Below are positions 40,111 to 50,541 of a stretch of DNA of 64,000 bases, piece after piece (within the stretch, counting starts at the first letter, position 1; each line of letters begins with the position of its first letter). Source of the stretch: Eukaryota sp. TZLM1-RC. Taxonomy: Eukaryota > Metamonada: BaSk clade. A program made the translations under genes and the position numbers. Under the pieces are notes generated by a model. That model was not told the origin of the DNA, ran no database searches, and worked only from the letters and a program-made list of their open reading frames with translations. The stretch lies in NCBI GenBank assembly GCA_040285825.1, contig JAUPSS010000009.1, forward strand, positions 310,001 to 374,000, written 5' to 3'.

Positions 40111-43100
40111 TGATAATAAAGTAGATAAATATTTGAGTTTAAACAGTTTAGAAAGAGATTTATGCAATCGAGCAGATGAATCTGCACCTTGTATGAACCA
40201 CAACAGATCCAAGCAGCCTCAGTTCTTAGAGCTTCAGGTTAGAATCAACGATACGGTCATAAAAGGCATGATAGACACAGCTGCATTTTGTTCTGTCATT
40301 TCCCTCGACCTAGCAAATCGGTGTTCAATGTCCATAAATGAAAACGATATAACACAATTCATCCCTGCTAGCAATGTATCAACGAATTCGCTTGGAAGTG
40401 CACAAGGCATTCTGACGTTCAATGTTGGCAGCATCGCGAACCAAGTATCAATAAATCATACTCTCCCCATTATACCAGGTTCGAACAAATTTTTAATTGG
40501 GGTAGACATGTTACAACAACTTGGGCTACTGACATCTGACCGTTTAGTTATTTTACTAGACGAAGAGCGCCGCACCCTGCTAAATGCTGAAGCCATTTTT
40601 GATAACAGAATTAAAACTCACCAAACTGGCCACGTAGAATCAACTTCTTGCAGTGAAGAAGACTTTACTCAGCAATTAGATAGATCTGGATGTGAGATTA
40701 ATTTAGATGATAGTGAGTATAATAAGAGTTTGTCTGATATATTAGCTCAATACAAAGACGTATTCAGCGAAAAGCCCAATAAAGATGGAATCGATTGTCC
40801 ACCCATGACGATCCCCTTCTACAATACTAATACAATTGTACATAAACCAGCTCGGGGCCTCAACCCAAAGAAATTACAAATAGCCAATCAGATTTTTGAT
40901 GAATTGATTGAAATGGGCTATGCAATTGAATCGAACTACAAGTTCAGTTCCCCAATAGTACTAGTGATATACCCTGATGATCGAAAACCCAGGTTGACGG
41001 GCGATTTCAGTGGTAAAGATGGAGTTAACGCTCATACAATTCCGGTCGAGTCTAACTTACCATTAATTTCAGATGTTTTGGAATTTCTGAGTCAGGCCAA
41101 TTTTATTGCCACTTTGGATCTTCCAAAAGCTTTTTGGCAAATGAAAGTAGCCGACGAAGATGTTGAAAAGACATCTATCTCTATTCCTGGCAGATCTATT
41201 ATGTTTAAAAGGGCATGCTTCGGACTAAAGAATATCCCAGCAATTTTTCAAAATGTAATGATGGAAATCTTCCAAATAGAAGGAGTATTTATTTACATCG
41301 ACGACATAATCATAATAGGATCAACCCTTCAAGAATTCTTTGACAGAATACAGAGGGTACTGCAATGCGCAAGGGATAGAAGAGTCAACATTGGATTGAG
41401 AAAATGTAAATTCGTTACTGACAAACAACCAATTGACATTTTAGGCAGCACTTTCCAATTCAAACAAAGAACAATTAGCAAAAAAACGAGTAGATGCTTT
41501 AATAAACATACCTGCTCCAAAAACAATCAAGGAAGTACGGTCATTAGTTGGCTCAGTCAATTTCATAAGAGATTGGCTCCCAAATATTTCACAACTAATA
41601 GCACCCATAAATGAGTTAATTAAGCACAAACAACGTCGTGTAAATTGGGAAGCCAAACACGATCACCTATTAGATCAAATAAAACAACTGATTATTAATC
41701 ACATGCCTCTGGAATTACCTTCACCAGACAAACGCATTCTGATTAGCACCGATGCATCTGACATCGCAGTAGGAGGAGTCATTTGGCAAGAAGTCGCACC
41801 TTATGCACCCATTGGAACTGCATTAAAAGATAGGAAAGTAACACCAATCTCCTTTTATAGTAGGATTTTAACCGATACTCAAAAGCGTTGGTCTACTTTA
41901 CAAAAAGAACTATATGCGATACTATTAATACTAACAGAAAGTCATCTGGAAAGCTTTCTCATTACCAGACATCTGACCATTTTCACAGATCATAGGAATA
42001 TTGCATTCCTCGCCACGGCTCCTGAAAAGAACAGAATCGTCAAAAGATGGTTACCTATCTTATCAGAATTTGACTTTGATATCGTACACGAAAAAGGAGA
42101 AGATAATCACTGGGCTGACATGATGTCAAGAAACATAGATACAAATTTAGAAAACCCGGAAATAAATCACATCAACTACCCACATGATCCCTTTTGGCAC
42201 GGTGAAATACCACCCCCCGACGACGATTCTGATTACGAAGATCCAGATCCAATCCACATTTTCGAATTAGCAAAGCACCCAGATTTACCCATTTTTTCAA
42301 ATTGGCTCTCAAAAGTTAGATCAGAGCAACAACTAGCCATTAGCAATAATGATCCATTATTCAAAAACGATACACTATGCAAAAACACAGAAATATGGTT
42401 AAATAATAATAATAAAATGATAATCCCGACCAAACTAAGAAAAACGGCACTCAACCTAATACACGGTTTAACCCAATCAGGCCACCCTAGCAAAAACGAA
42501 AGTCTTCATAAACTTTCCAAAAGCGATTTCTACTGGCCAAACATGAGAAAAGATCTCATCAAACATATAGAACGTTGTCCCACTTGCCAGAAAACAGCAC
42601 CAGTAAAGCAATCAAAAACTCCCTCAACTGGTTCCCTGTGGGCTAATCGCCCTTTCGCAAGATTAAATGTGGATACAATTGGACCACTCAATAAAGACAA
42701 CAACGATAATAAATATTTACTAGTTTTCGTCGATTCATTTACAAGGTATACAATACTCGTACCTTTAAAAGAACTTAATGCCTTAGAGGTAGCAGATGCT
42801 TTGATATGGAACGTCTGCGCTATTTTTGGCATACCTATGTCTATACATAGTGACAATGGCCCTGAGTTCGCCAACGAAATATTTAAATTGCTTTGCCAAA
42901 GAATGTCAATTGAAATGTCTAAATCAATTCCTTACCATTCTGAAAGCAATGGATTGGTTGAAAGAAAACATCGAGATGTGATACAATGTATAAGGAAATT
43001 ATTAATAGATTACAACGACTATGATTCATGGTCCACATCTGTACCAATAACTCAACTATTAATAAATTCAACCAAAAGTAGGATAACAAATCACACTCCT

Positions 43101-43790
43101 TACGAACTGATGTTTGGGTCAACTATCAGCCCAAGATCAGATCCTGCTAACATCCTAGGAGGCATTTTCGATTTTGAATCCAATGTACCACTTTTGCAAG
43201 ACCTCAAATTTAAGAATAAACGTCTTCAAAAGAGATGGGAAGAAGCAGAGCATCACCAACTATTAAATACACCCAGTCACACGAAAAACATTGATGAAAA
43301 TACATTTAATATTGGTGACTATATCCTTCGAAAGACTAAACAGCCTAATAAATTGCATGGATCTTGGTTAGGCCCATATCTGGTTTTAGAAACCCCTTCC
43401 AACTCCACTTTATTAATAAAGAACCTGACGACTGGTGAACAAACAAAAGTATCTAAGAGGGACTGTAAAATTTATAACGCTGACGATCCTAACGATGTTG
43501 ATCTACTTAGGGCAATCGCAGCCACAGATTCAGGTAAACATGTCATCGAAGAAATCCTTGACGAGTATAATACTGCTCAAGGACCCTTCTGTACTGTGAG
43601 ATGGTTTGGTGGAAGTACTACCGAGGAACCACTCCATTCTATCAGATATTCAGAAGCGTATCAACGATTTAATAAGAAACCAAATAAGAGAAAACGTAAA
43701 TCTATTAAATCCAACAACGCAGCTCGGGCTCTCCCCGTGCCTCAGCAAAAGCGTTATCCGCAGAGGAAGCGGAAGAACAATTGTACATAA
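40091..43790 (+). CDS. Pol polyprotein (PR-RT-RH-IN) with one frame break
   Basis: The +1 frame opens at 40091 without ATG, implying +1 frameshifting or reinitiation from gag. The aspartic protease motif is MIDTAAFCSVI (active Asp at 40274-40276, Ala in place of the usual Gly). RT shows TLDLPKAFWQM and IYIDDIIIIG. At the A-run 41480-41486 (seven A) one extra base shifts the frame; after it, RT thumb, RNase H (ISTDASDIAVGG) and integrase continue. Integrase has an HHCC finger (HGLTQSGH...CPTCQK), a DDE triad (NVDTIGPL, SDNGPEF, LVERKH) and a C-terminal chromodomain-like stretch (CTVRWFGG, SEAYQRF). The frame break may be mutation, assembly error or recoding. Confidence 0.88.
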
Positions 43791-43818
43791 TTTTAATTAA
43801 GAAAACGGGAGAAGGTAG

Positions 43819-43939
43819 TGTAGGTATCTCACTAGTGAGTACCTAAGTATATAGAATAACATTAAATACAATTATCTTTATCTTAACCCGCCTTAACTAA
43901 CCCATACATACACAGCTAGCATAATGCCTAACGGCAACA
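43819..43939 (+). repeat. 3' LTR, 121 bp
   Basis: Same as the 5' LTR except one base. A purine-rich stretch (about 43800-43815, AAAACGGGAGAAGG) just upstream is a good polypurine-tract candidate. Confidence 0.93.
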
Positions 43940-43943
43940 CATG

Positions 43944-44030
43944 AACAATTGAGCGATAAGTTATAAAATACTTACAGTTAAAAATATGGGAAAGCGTAAC
44001 AACACTCTTGCAGCGACAAATTAAATCATT
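43944..44030 (-). pseudogene. RLE retroelement (B), finger part, other side of gypsy insertion
   Basis: Minus strand reads NDLICRC...LSHIFNCKYFITYRSIVHD-like text and continues directly into 37046 when the gypsy element and one CATG are removed. Upstream RT sequence is absent, so this copy is 5'-truncated near 44030. Confidence 0.75.
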
Positions 44031-44095
44031 TGGTAAAGATTCATTGAATTTCGTCCCATTAATTATGAATTAATTTTGTAGGAAGTTCAATAAAA
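44031..44095 (+). pseudogene. 3' UTR-only remnant of RLE element A
   Basis: Matches the A-type 3' end at 4683-4740: TTCGTCCCATTA, then TATGA, and finally AGTTCAATAAA. Only about 65 bp remain. Confidence 0.65.
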
Positions 44096-44137
44096 GTTCA
44101 CTAACAACATCTAACTGCATCAAAGTTTACCTCACGG

Positions 44138-45505
44138 ATGCACCATCAATGCCTTGTTGATCAGCTCTGCAACGTCACACATAGCTTTAGACTCTATCTT
44201 CGTGTTCAAAATCCCTCATTAATCAAAATACTCTTTCATAGATTCCTTTTCCTGGCAGCTCTTTACTATTTCATCTCTATGTCTACATCTGCTTATCATT
44301 CTTCTACGTGTACCTTTCATGTACCTGACCTAGAATACTTGTTAGCCACGAACAATATTGTTGAGGTCGACTTTCATGTTCCCTCGTCAAGACCCTCATC
44401 TTCTACCATGGAACTTCTTTTCACATGGCTTCAATCTTTAAAGAATTTCACTCCGTTAGCAGAACTCAAATACTTCCGAAGTTTATTTGCTTCTGTGTTA
44501 CAATTGACAGCACCAAATACTTTTCATAAGAGATTAAATTTTAAAGATTCCAAGTTTTTGTTTGCCAGTGATATTCTGTCTTTACAATTATTTAAAAGGA
44601 ATATTAGCTCATCATTTTCTATTTTAAATCCTATTAATTTCAATTTAACCACAACCAAACTTGATTTCTCAGTTCCGGATTCTTGTACTTCTTTAATTCT
44701 GAGTTCAAAGCTTAATCTTTTATTTGCCTTATCAAACAACATCAAGTCAGGTTTTGTTTTAGACAATTCTGGTTATATTTTGAATGTAGCATTTTATAAT
44801 TCAAAAATTAAGATGATTTTGTTATTTTATTTTAGATTTCAATTTCTGTTTTTACTAGTTTCTTTTCTTTTTCACAAGTTGTATTTTAGATTCTTTGCCC
44901 AAAAAAAGCTATTGATGATACTCAAGGATGCTACAGTACACAATATCGAAATTGATGACTTTGCACAATTGTTTGAATTTTTTAGAAAAGGGTTTAATTT
45001 TATAGATCCTTTTGGACTTCAATTTGGAATTTGCCTAGTTATTTCAAAGTTTTTTGATAATTATTTTTCTGGAATTACCATGAAAGTTTTAATTTCTGCT
45101 ATTCAATTTGCACCTTTTTATTCTATCCTGAGTAGCTGTGGATTTTTCAGCAGGAAATTAAAACATGTTTACACTGCCTTCTTAGTATTCATTGTGCCTC
45201 TACTATCCACTATTTATTTGTTTTTTCCTATCAAAATGAACGTTAATTGTGGTCTTTTTGCACTTTTGCTGTCTATTTCTCTTTATCACTTGTTGTTTTA
45301 CACTTTCGAAGTGACTAGGAAAGAATTAGTTGATCATAATACTGTCATTGATTGCTCTCAACCTTTGCTCATGAATTTGTTTTGTTACAGTTGTAAACAT
45401 CGTTATTTTGAAGGCTCAGTAGAAACATTATCAAATCAGATTGAATTGTATTTCGATTGGATACGTTCTTGTATAGAAGAGGTTGAAAGTGATAGAGAGT
45501 TATGA
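44138..45505 (+). CDS. Multi-pass membrane protein of unknown family, about 455 aa
   Basis: A hydrophobic N-terminal stretch (about residues 28-47, FHRFLFLAALYYFISM) may be a signal anchor. It is followed by about 180 residues of mostly soluble, beta-like sequence. Several strong TM segments then occur, the clearest at about 228-247 (MILLFYFRFQFLFLLVSFLF), with others near 290-310, 345-362 and 372-388. The C-terminus is polar. The layout (one early TM, a large luminal domain, a C-terminal TM cluster) resembles ER enzymes of lipid or GPI metabolism, but I see no diagnostic motif. The start could also be Met47. It begins 42 bp after a retroelement 3' end. Confidence 0.55.
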   Translation: MHHQCLVDQLCNVTHSFRLYLRVQNPSLIKILFHRFLFLAALYYFISMSTSAYHSSTCTFHVPDLEYLLATNNIVEVDFHVPSSRPSSSTMELLFTWLQSLKNFTPLAELKYFRSLFASVLQLTAPNTFHKRLNFKDSKFLFASDILSLQLFKRNISSSFSILNPINFNLTTTKLDFSVPDSCTSLILSSKLNLLFALSNNIKSGFVLDNSGYILNVAFYNSKIKMILLFYFRFQFLFLLVSFLFHKLYFRFFAQKKLLMILKDATVHNIEIDDFAQLFEFFRKGFNFIDPFGLQFGICLVISKFFDNYFSGITMKVLISAIQFAPFYSILSSCGFFSRKLKHVYTAFLVFIVPLLSTIYLFFPIKMNVNCGLFALLLSISLYHLLFYTFEVTRKELVDHNTVIDCSQPLLMNLFCYSCKHRYFEGSVETLSNQIELYFDWIRSCIEEVESDREL

Positions 45506-45716
45506 TTTCTTACAATTTATTGTTTTCAGGGTGGTTTGAAATACTATATGAAACAATGACTTATTTCATGGTGAGTTTGCAATAAATCTCATCATTTAAA
45601 CTTTTTTAATGCTTTGCAATTGGAAAAATAGGTTGAAATTATTGAACAGGCAAATTTGAAACTTTGGAACTCTCTCCACCCATCCTCCTCTACTTTTCTC
45701 ACAAGTGACGTTACAT

Positions 45717-46919
45717 ATGTCGCTTGTGAGTCCTCCTACCATCACGTCTCCGTCTACAACAACTAAAATAAGTTGTAGATGGAGAGATGGTAAGTACTAT
45801 ATGGCTGAAATACTAGCAACTGACTCACGAGATGGCAAACCAGTTTACTATGTACATTTTATCAACTTCAATAGGCGTCTGGACCAATGGGTCGACGACT
45901 CCTACATAGATTACACTGGGTCACAAGTGGTATCATCTGCTCCTGATGAGTCTCTGTCAAGTTCTCATGGACCATCAACACGTGCTTCGCGCCGTGAGAC
46001 GGATGATTCTTTTTTGGTGGATACTCCTGCAGTCGCTCCTGAACTCTCCCTTTACGAGAAGGAGAGAATTGAACGAACTAAGTTCAAGAACGTCCAACAG
46101 GTGCAGCTTGGTATGTATGTCATTGACACATGGTATTTTTCTCCATATCCGCCGGTCTTCACGCCAACAGATTGTCTCTACATATGTGAATACTGTCTCA
46201 AGTATTTACGGTGTAAGTTATCACTGCAAAGACACTCTCGGAAATGTCGTTTCATGCATCCTCCAGGAGAGGAAATCTATCGATCACAAGATGGAAAGAT
46301 ATCAATGTTTGAACTCAATGGTTGTCTACAAAGGCTCTACTGTCAGAATTTATGCCTTTTAGCAAAACTATTTTTAGATCACAAAACTCTTCATTTTGAT
46401 GTCGACCCGTTTCTTTTTTATGTCCTGTGTGAGAATGATGAGTCTGGAAGTCATATTGTGGGTTATTTTTCTAAGGAAAAGTTTTCGAAAGATAATTACA
46501 ATCTGGCTTGCATTCTGACATTACCTCCCTACCAAAAGAAAGGCTATGGTTCCTTTCTGATTCAATTTTCCTATGAATTGACCAAAATAGAAGGGAAAAC
46601 TGGATCTCCAGAAAAGCCTCTCTCTGATCTGGGATACGTTTCATACAGGTCTTATTGGAAATATGTCTTATTGAACGTATTGATTAGACGAACCGATCCT
46701 GTATCCATTCATGATTTGGCAAAACTCACAGGGATAGCAGAAGATGATGTGACGAAGACCTTGCAGTCACTCAACCTTGTAAAGTATTATAAGGGAAGTC
46801 ACATGTTACTGCTTAGTCCAGATCTTGTTGAACGGCACTTGGCGACAGTTAAGACTCCTAAGTTGTTAGTTGATTCCTCAAGGATAAGAGGATTTACTGG
46901 TTACCCAGGTGCAAAATGA
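45717..46919 (+). CDS. MYST-family histone acetyltransferase (Esa1/Tip60 type)
   Basis: 400 aa from ATG 45717 (the frame is open a few codons upstream without ATG). Residues about 15-65 form a Tudor-knot/chromo-barrel (CRWRDGKYYMAEIL ... FNRRLDQWV). The MYST module starts near residue 120 with the WYFSPYP block and a C2HC finger (CEYCLKYL...LQRHSRKC). The acetyl-CoA loop is LTLPPYQKKGYGSFLI, followed by the catalytic-type Glu in GSPEKPLSDLG. This is the domain set and length of yeast Esa1/human Tip60, which acetylate H4 and H2A in NuA4. KAT8/MOF is an alternative with the same architecture. Confidence 0.92.
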   Translation: MSLVSPPTITSPSTTTKISCRWRDGKYYMAEILATDSRDGKPVYYVHFINFNRRLDQWVDDSYIDYTGSQVVSSAPDESLSSSHGPSTRASRRETDDSFLVDTPAVAPELSLYEKERIERTKFKNVQQVQLGMYVIDTWYFSPYPPVFTPTDCLYICEYCLKYLRCKLSLQRHSRKCRFMHPPGEEIYRSQDGKISMFELNGCLQRLYCQNLCLLAKLFLDHKTLHFDVDPFLFYVLCENDESGSHIVGYFSKEKFSKDNYNLACILTLPPYQKKGYGSFLIQFSYELTKIEGKTGSPEKPLSDLGYVSYRSYWKYVLLNVLIRRTDPVSIHDLAKLTGIAEDDVTKTLQSLNLVKYYKGSHMLLLSPDLVERHLATVKTPKLLVDSSRIRGFTGYPGAK

Positions 46920-47207
46920 TTCGGTTGTGTTCTGTGTTTATTGTAATTATTATTTTTTTGATTTAATTGTATTATTAGCATTATTATTTGTATTTCTATT
47001 CTTACAGTGTCTACTTCTATTAGCATAGCAGTACTGCTATTCATTGAATAAAGTCTATGAACATAAACAACTGCATCAAGCCGCTGATTTGCATCAAAGT
47101 AACACGTCGATCATGACACACGAACATTAACAAGCTCCCACTGTTGGAACTATCCCTGCTCTTCTACAGTGTTGTATAGAAATCGTCTTGATGAGGGTTG
47201 TTGTTAG
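46920..47207. other. Intergenic
   Basis: 3' flank of the MYST gene, T-rich; no gene supported. Confidence 0.4.
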
Positions 47208-47685
47208 ATGCAGTATTACGACTGTAATGATAGCGAACAGCTTACACAAATAGATTCACCAGTTGTTGACCACAAAACATGCAAATTTTGGAGAGAAAAT
47301 CCATTAGAAAAAGTGGACAGAAGTGTTCATTTGATCTATGAACAAATCACAAAAATTATTCAAAAATATCAAAAAAGGCAACTTTTTCTATTACAAATCA
47401 GATGGGTATTTTTTTCTCCCTTCTTCCATATGCCATTTTTCTTTTTCCTTCTAGGGCCTTGAACTATTGTCCAGTAAGGAAGCGGAGGTTATGGAGACTC
47501 TACAAGATCATTCTCCTTTCATCTCTCGCTTTTCTTTACCTGGCCGATCATTTTCCTTCAACCTTAACCAAGCAATTTTTGTAGATTGTGTCAATGTTGG
47601 TAACAATCCTGGTCCAATAGTTCTAGATCCCCAAGATATGGTGGGAAATTCAGTAGGATATTCAGGAAATATATCCTTTTTTTGA
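47208..47685 (+). CDS. Possible small spliced gene or retroelement 5' part, 142 aa
   Basis: Two frames join in phase 0 if a 49-nt GTATTT...TTCTAG segment (47406-47454, very pyrimidine-rich) is removed, giving ATG 47208 to TGA 47685. The protein has one CxxxxxxC/HxxC-like patch (HKTCKFW) near residue 22 and no recognisable domain. The 5' site is not the GTATGT/GTTTG type seen in the other introns. It lies directly upstream of an RT fragment, so it could be the 5' part of a retroelement instead. Confidence 0.25.
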
Positions 47686-48139
47686 TGCCCTCCTGATACA
47701 TTTAGAACCTATGTCTGCCACAAAACTGCAAACCTTGATTAATACTGTACTTCATAAAGCCACTATTGCTATTATAAAATCTATTATCCGATTTTTGAAC
47801 AGTTTTGACTAAAGAACAAACTGTTATTTTCAGGAAACGCAGCATGTATTCGAACGAGGCTACAGTAATATTGGGTGGATGAAGATTTTTTTCCTTGTCT
47901 CACAGACCTCTGGATTTTTTGTTTAATTCCTTTCAAGATGAATCAGTTTCCTTAATTAAAATCCTTTTTTATATCCACTAAGATGTCCTGTTAAAGGAAA
48001 ACCTATGCCCAAACCTCGAGAAGGCTTCAATTCAAGCTGATATTTATCCTGTTTGGAATTATTTCCAAACTTTTACAAAGGTATCCCATCAGAACAACAG
48101 CAACTACGAATTAGAATCTATTTCATTTATTTGTAGGAT

Positions 48140-48607
48140 ATTTGACAAATTTTTCTAGATTGTAGCCACAGATTGGATGATGTTTCCTTAAGAGGTCCTT
48201 CTCCTATAGTTCAAGAAGCAACAAATATGTTTGGAATTTTAGCTTCTCGTATTGGTGTTGATTTCAATCCTTCCAAATGCCAAATTCTTGGTAGACAAAA
48301 TGACTTTATCTCTTTTGAGGGAGTCGAATTGCCATTTGTGAATTATGATGATGATTGTAATGAGTTGTTGGGAACATTGATAGGTTATGAGGAATGTATT
48401 GCTCAGTCACTTAAACAAAAAGTTGAAAAAGCTTCTTCTGAACTCGCACAAATTCAAAATTTACCTTTGAAGAAACATATCAATTTTCATGTTGACAGAT
48501 TACGATTTAGTTCAAAAATTAACCACCTAATTGGTTCAATTTTTCCAACGTTGACTGCGCGCTTTGTCAAACAGTATTTGAATAAAAGAACTCAATTATA
48601 TTTTTAA
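48140..48607 (+). pseudogene. Reverse transcriptase fragment of RLE retroelement
   Basis: The frame at 48167-48607 carries HRLDDVSLRGPSP, equivalent to the F/YxDD catalytic box with the first residue lost, then IGVDFNPSKCQIL, the typical next RT motif, and a helical linker. Sequence from 47690 to 48140 looks like more RT in broken frames but is too decayed to assign. The fragment stops at 48607, where a minus-strand element abuts. Confidence 0.65.
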
Positions 48608-48639
48608 AAAAAAACTTATTTTATTCAACAGAAGTTGTT

Positions 48640-48930
48640 AAAAATTAAAAATCAATTTCCCCAAACTCCACATCTACCATTGAAAATTTACCTAGAGCAG
48701 TTTCTTCATAAAATCTTCCTAGTGATAACAACGAGCTAGAAACAAGGCTATGCATTCCTTCAAAAATAGAAAATACAATTCTGTTTTGCCAAACGGTTCG
48801 GTCAAGTATTCATCCAGTTCTGTCTTTGACAATAGATGAAAAATCGTCTAAAAAACATAACACTGTTTTACCCAAGGTTCCAAAGAAAGAAAAAGCAAAA
48901 GGACAAGAAGGTATTGAGTGTGTGAGTTGG
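48640..48930 (-). pseudogene. RLE retroelement (B) C-terminus
   Basis: Minus strand reads PFAFSFFGTLGKTVLCFLDD, then VWQNRIVFSIFEG, then LGRFYEE and ends VEFGEIDF, matching the B-type C-terminus. It abuts the RT fragment tail to tail. Confidence 0.7.
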
Positions 48931-48984
48931 AATTCAGATTATTGACTTTTTCAGTATACTTGATAATTTTCGCTTCTACAGCAT

Positions 48985-49830
48985 TACGTTATTGGAAAAG
49001 GGTGTTTGTGAAAACCAGTCACTGTTTGTAACCATTGTACCACGAAGATTTGATCTGTGTACTGCTGGTGTAGCGTTTGTAACAAAAATGAGATTACATT
49101 TGAATATCCCCATTAATCAATTATTATCAAAAGAAAAATGTATTTGTTCGAATTCACCTCAACTCACTTTGCGTCATGCTCTAAATTGCGCTAATTTGAT
49201 AACTTATCGTTCTTCATTACATGATGCTGATAGAGACACTGTTTTCAATTTGGCACAAACTGCAAGAATATCGTGTATCAAAGAGCCCCTGCTGAAGGAA
49301 ACACTTTCTCTGAATAATTTTGGTTCTGATGATAGAGGTGATGTATACTGTGATTGGATTGATAATTTTTGAAGCTATTGTTGACTTTGTCTCATGTAAT
49401 GTTGCAAATGATACTTTGGTTCACAGAAGAAAACTTAATCCTGTGACTGCTCTTGATTTTAAAGCAAAAGAGAAACATAGAAAATATGGTAAAGATATTG
49501 AAGAGGCTAATGTCGATAGAAATACACAGCTGGTTTTTATTGCTTTCCCATTTTCGATAAATGGAAGATTATCAGATGAAGCAGAAACTTTTTTGAATGA
49601 CTTCCAAAAAATGGTGCAAGAAAAAACAATGAAAAGATTTGATATTTTTTTATGGCGTTCACGGATTCAATTTGTCATTATTAATAGATTACCTCGGTTT
49701 TTCAATCGAATAAGAGAAGCTTTAGCTAGACAGCAAGCAGATCAATATTTTGTAGGGAAAATCTTGGTTCAATGATAGTCGTCCTATTAGTTATGAGTTA
49801 ATTTAATTAAGTGTGCAAATTCAATAAATA
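48985..49830 (+). pseudogene. RLE retroelement (A), finger to 3' end, one frameshift
   Basis: Reads FVTIVPRRFDLCTAG, finger CICSNSPQLTLRHALNC, then DRGDVYCDW. A single extra T in a T-run near 49366-49370 shifts the frame, and the RLE continues with AIVDFVSCNVAND, EKHRKYGKD and the tail ARQQADQYFVGKILVQ, stopping at 49775. A UTR ending AATTCAATAAAT follows. Apart from that frameshift it is the best preserved A-type 3' half in the window. Confidence 0.8.
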
Positions 49831-49834
49831 TACC

Positions 49835-50035
49835 ATTTAGCTCAACGTATAGGTGAATAAAAGATGGTGCCAATTTTTCATTTGAGCTGTTTGATACATC
49901 AGTAGATCTGACGTCAATAATGATCATTGATCCATCAAGACCGGGAATCAACACATCGCCGAGGCTATTACCAAAAGAATTTCTGTCAGCTTCATCAGCC
50001 AAATTTGAAAGCAAAGGTTCTAAAATTACTGGGTT
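49835..50035 (-). pseudogene. RLE endonuclease fragment (B-like)
   Basis: Minus strand reads ILEPLLSNLADEADRNSFG, then GDVLIPGLDGSM and IIIDVRSTDVSN in one continuous frame, with both acidic positions present. The KxxKY part is lost, so the fragment is truncated at both ends. Confidence 0.65.
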
Positions 50036-50039
50036 CAGT

Positions 50040-50450
50040 ACTGAACAACAATAATTTCAACATCTCAATGGAGCAAAAGGCAGACACATCAAATTTCTCC
50101 TAATTGCTATTTCAATTTTTGGTACCATTGGAAGTGAAGGTCTCAATTTTTGAGATGATTTAGAAAGACTTCTCAAAGAAAGTGGTTGTGTATTTGATTT
50201 TTTCATTTGGAAGAACAGAATCGTATTTTCGTTTTTGAAAGCCCTTCCTCGTTATATTAACTCAATTTTGAATAGCATTACCGAGTTTTGTAACAAGCTA
50301 GTTGCTATTCAAGTGAATAGCGAAAATCTCCCGTCATTTCCACTGATGGGATTTGAGTAGATAAAAGCTTTAGTTCAGGTATATAGTTGAGTTTAGAACA
50401 GTAATAAGTTATGGAATAAACCTTTATAAAAAAAACTTTGTCAGAAATGA
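50040..50450 (+). pseudogene. RLE retroelement (B-like) C-terminus and UTR
   Basis: Reads FLLIAISIFGTIGSEGLNF with one stop, then FFIWKNRIVFSFLKALPRY and a tail ending at 50359. Its last coding bases and UTR (CGAAAATCTCCCGTC onward) match those at 20110-20240, defining a sub-lineage with a longer C-terminus. Confidence 0.65.
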
Positions 50451-50541
50451 AAAATGATTCGCATTTACAAAATCCTATACATCACTCAACTGAGAGCAAT
50501 CACATCCAGCAGTGCAGATAGTCGATTGGCTACTTTTGTCA

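Larger units (their letters stand above)
37047..43943 (+). mobile_element. Ty3/gypsy LTR retrotransposon, nearly complete, with CATG target duplication
   Basis: Two 121-bp LTRs, each starting TG and ending CA, bound gag-like ORFs and a pol with protease, RT, RNase H and integrase in gypsy order. Flanking CATG at 37047-37050 and 43940-43943 is the 4-bp target duplication. The element sits inside an older RLE retroelement, whose finger sequence resumes directly at 43944. The LTRs differ at one base, so insertion is recent. Confidence 0.93.
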
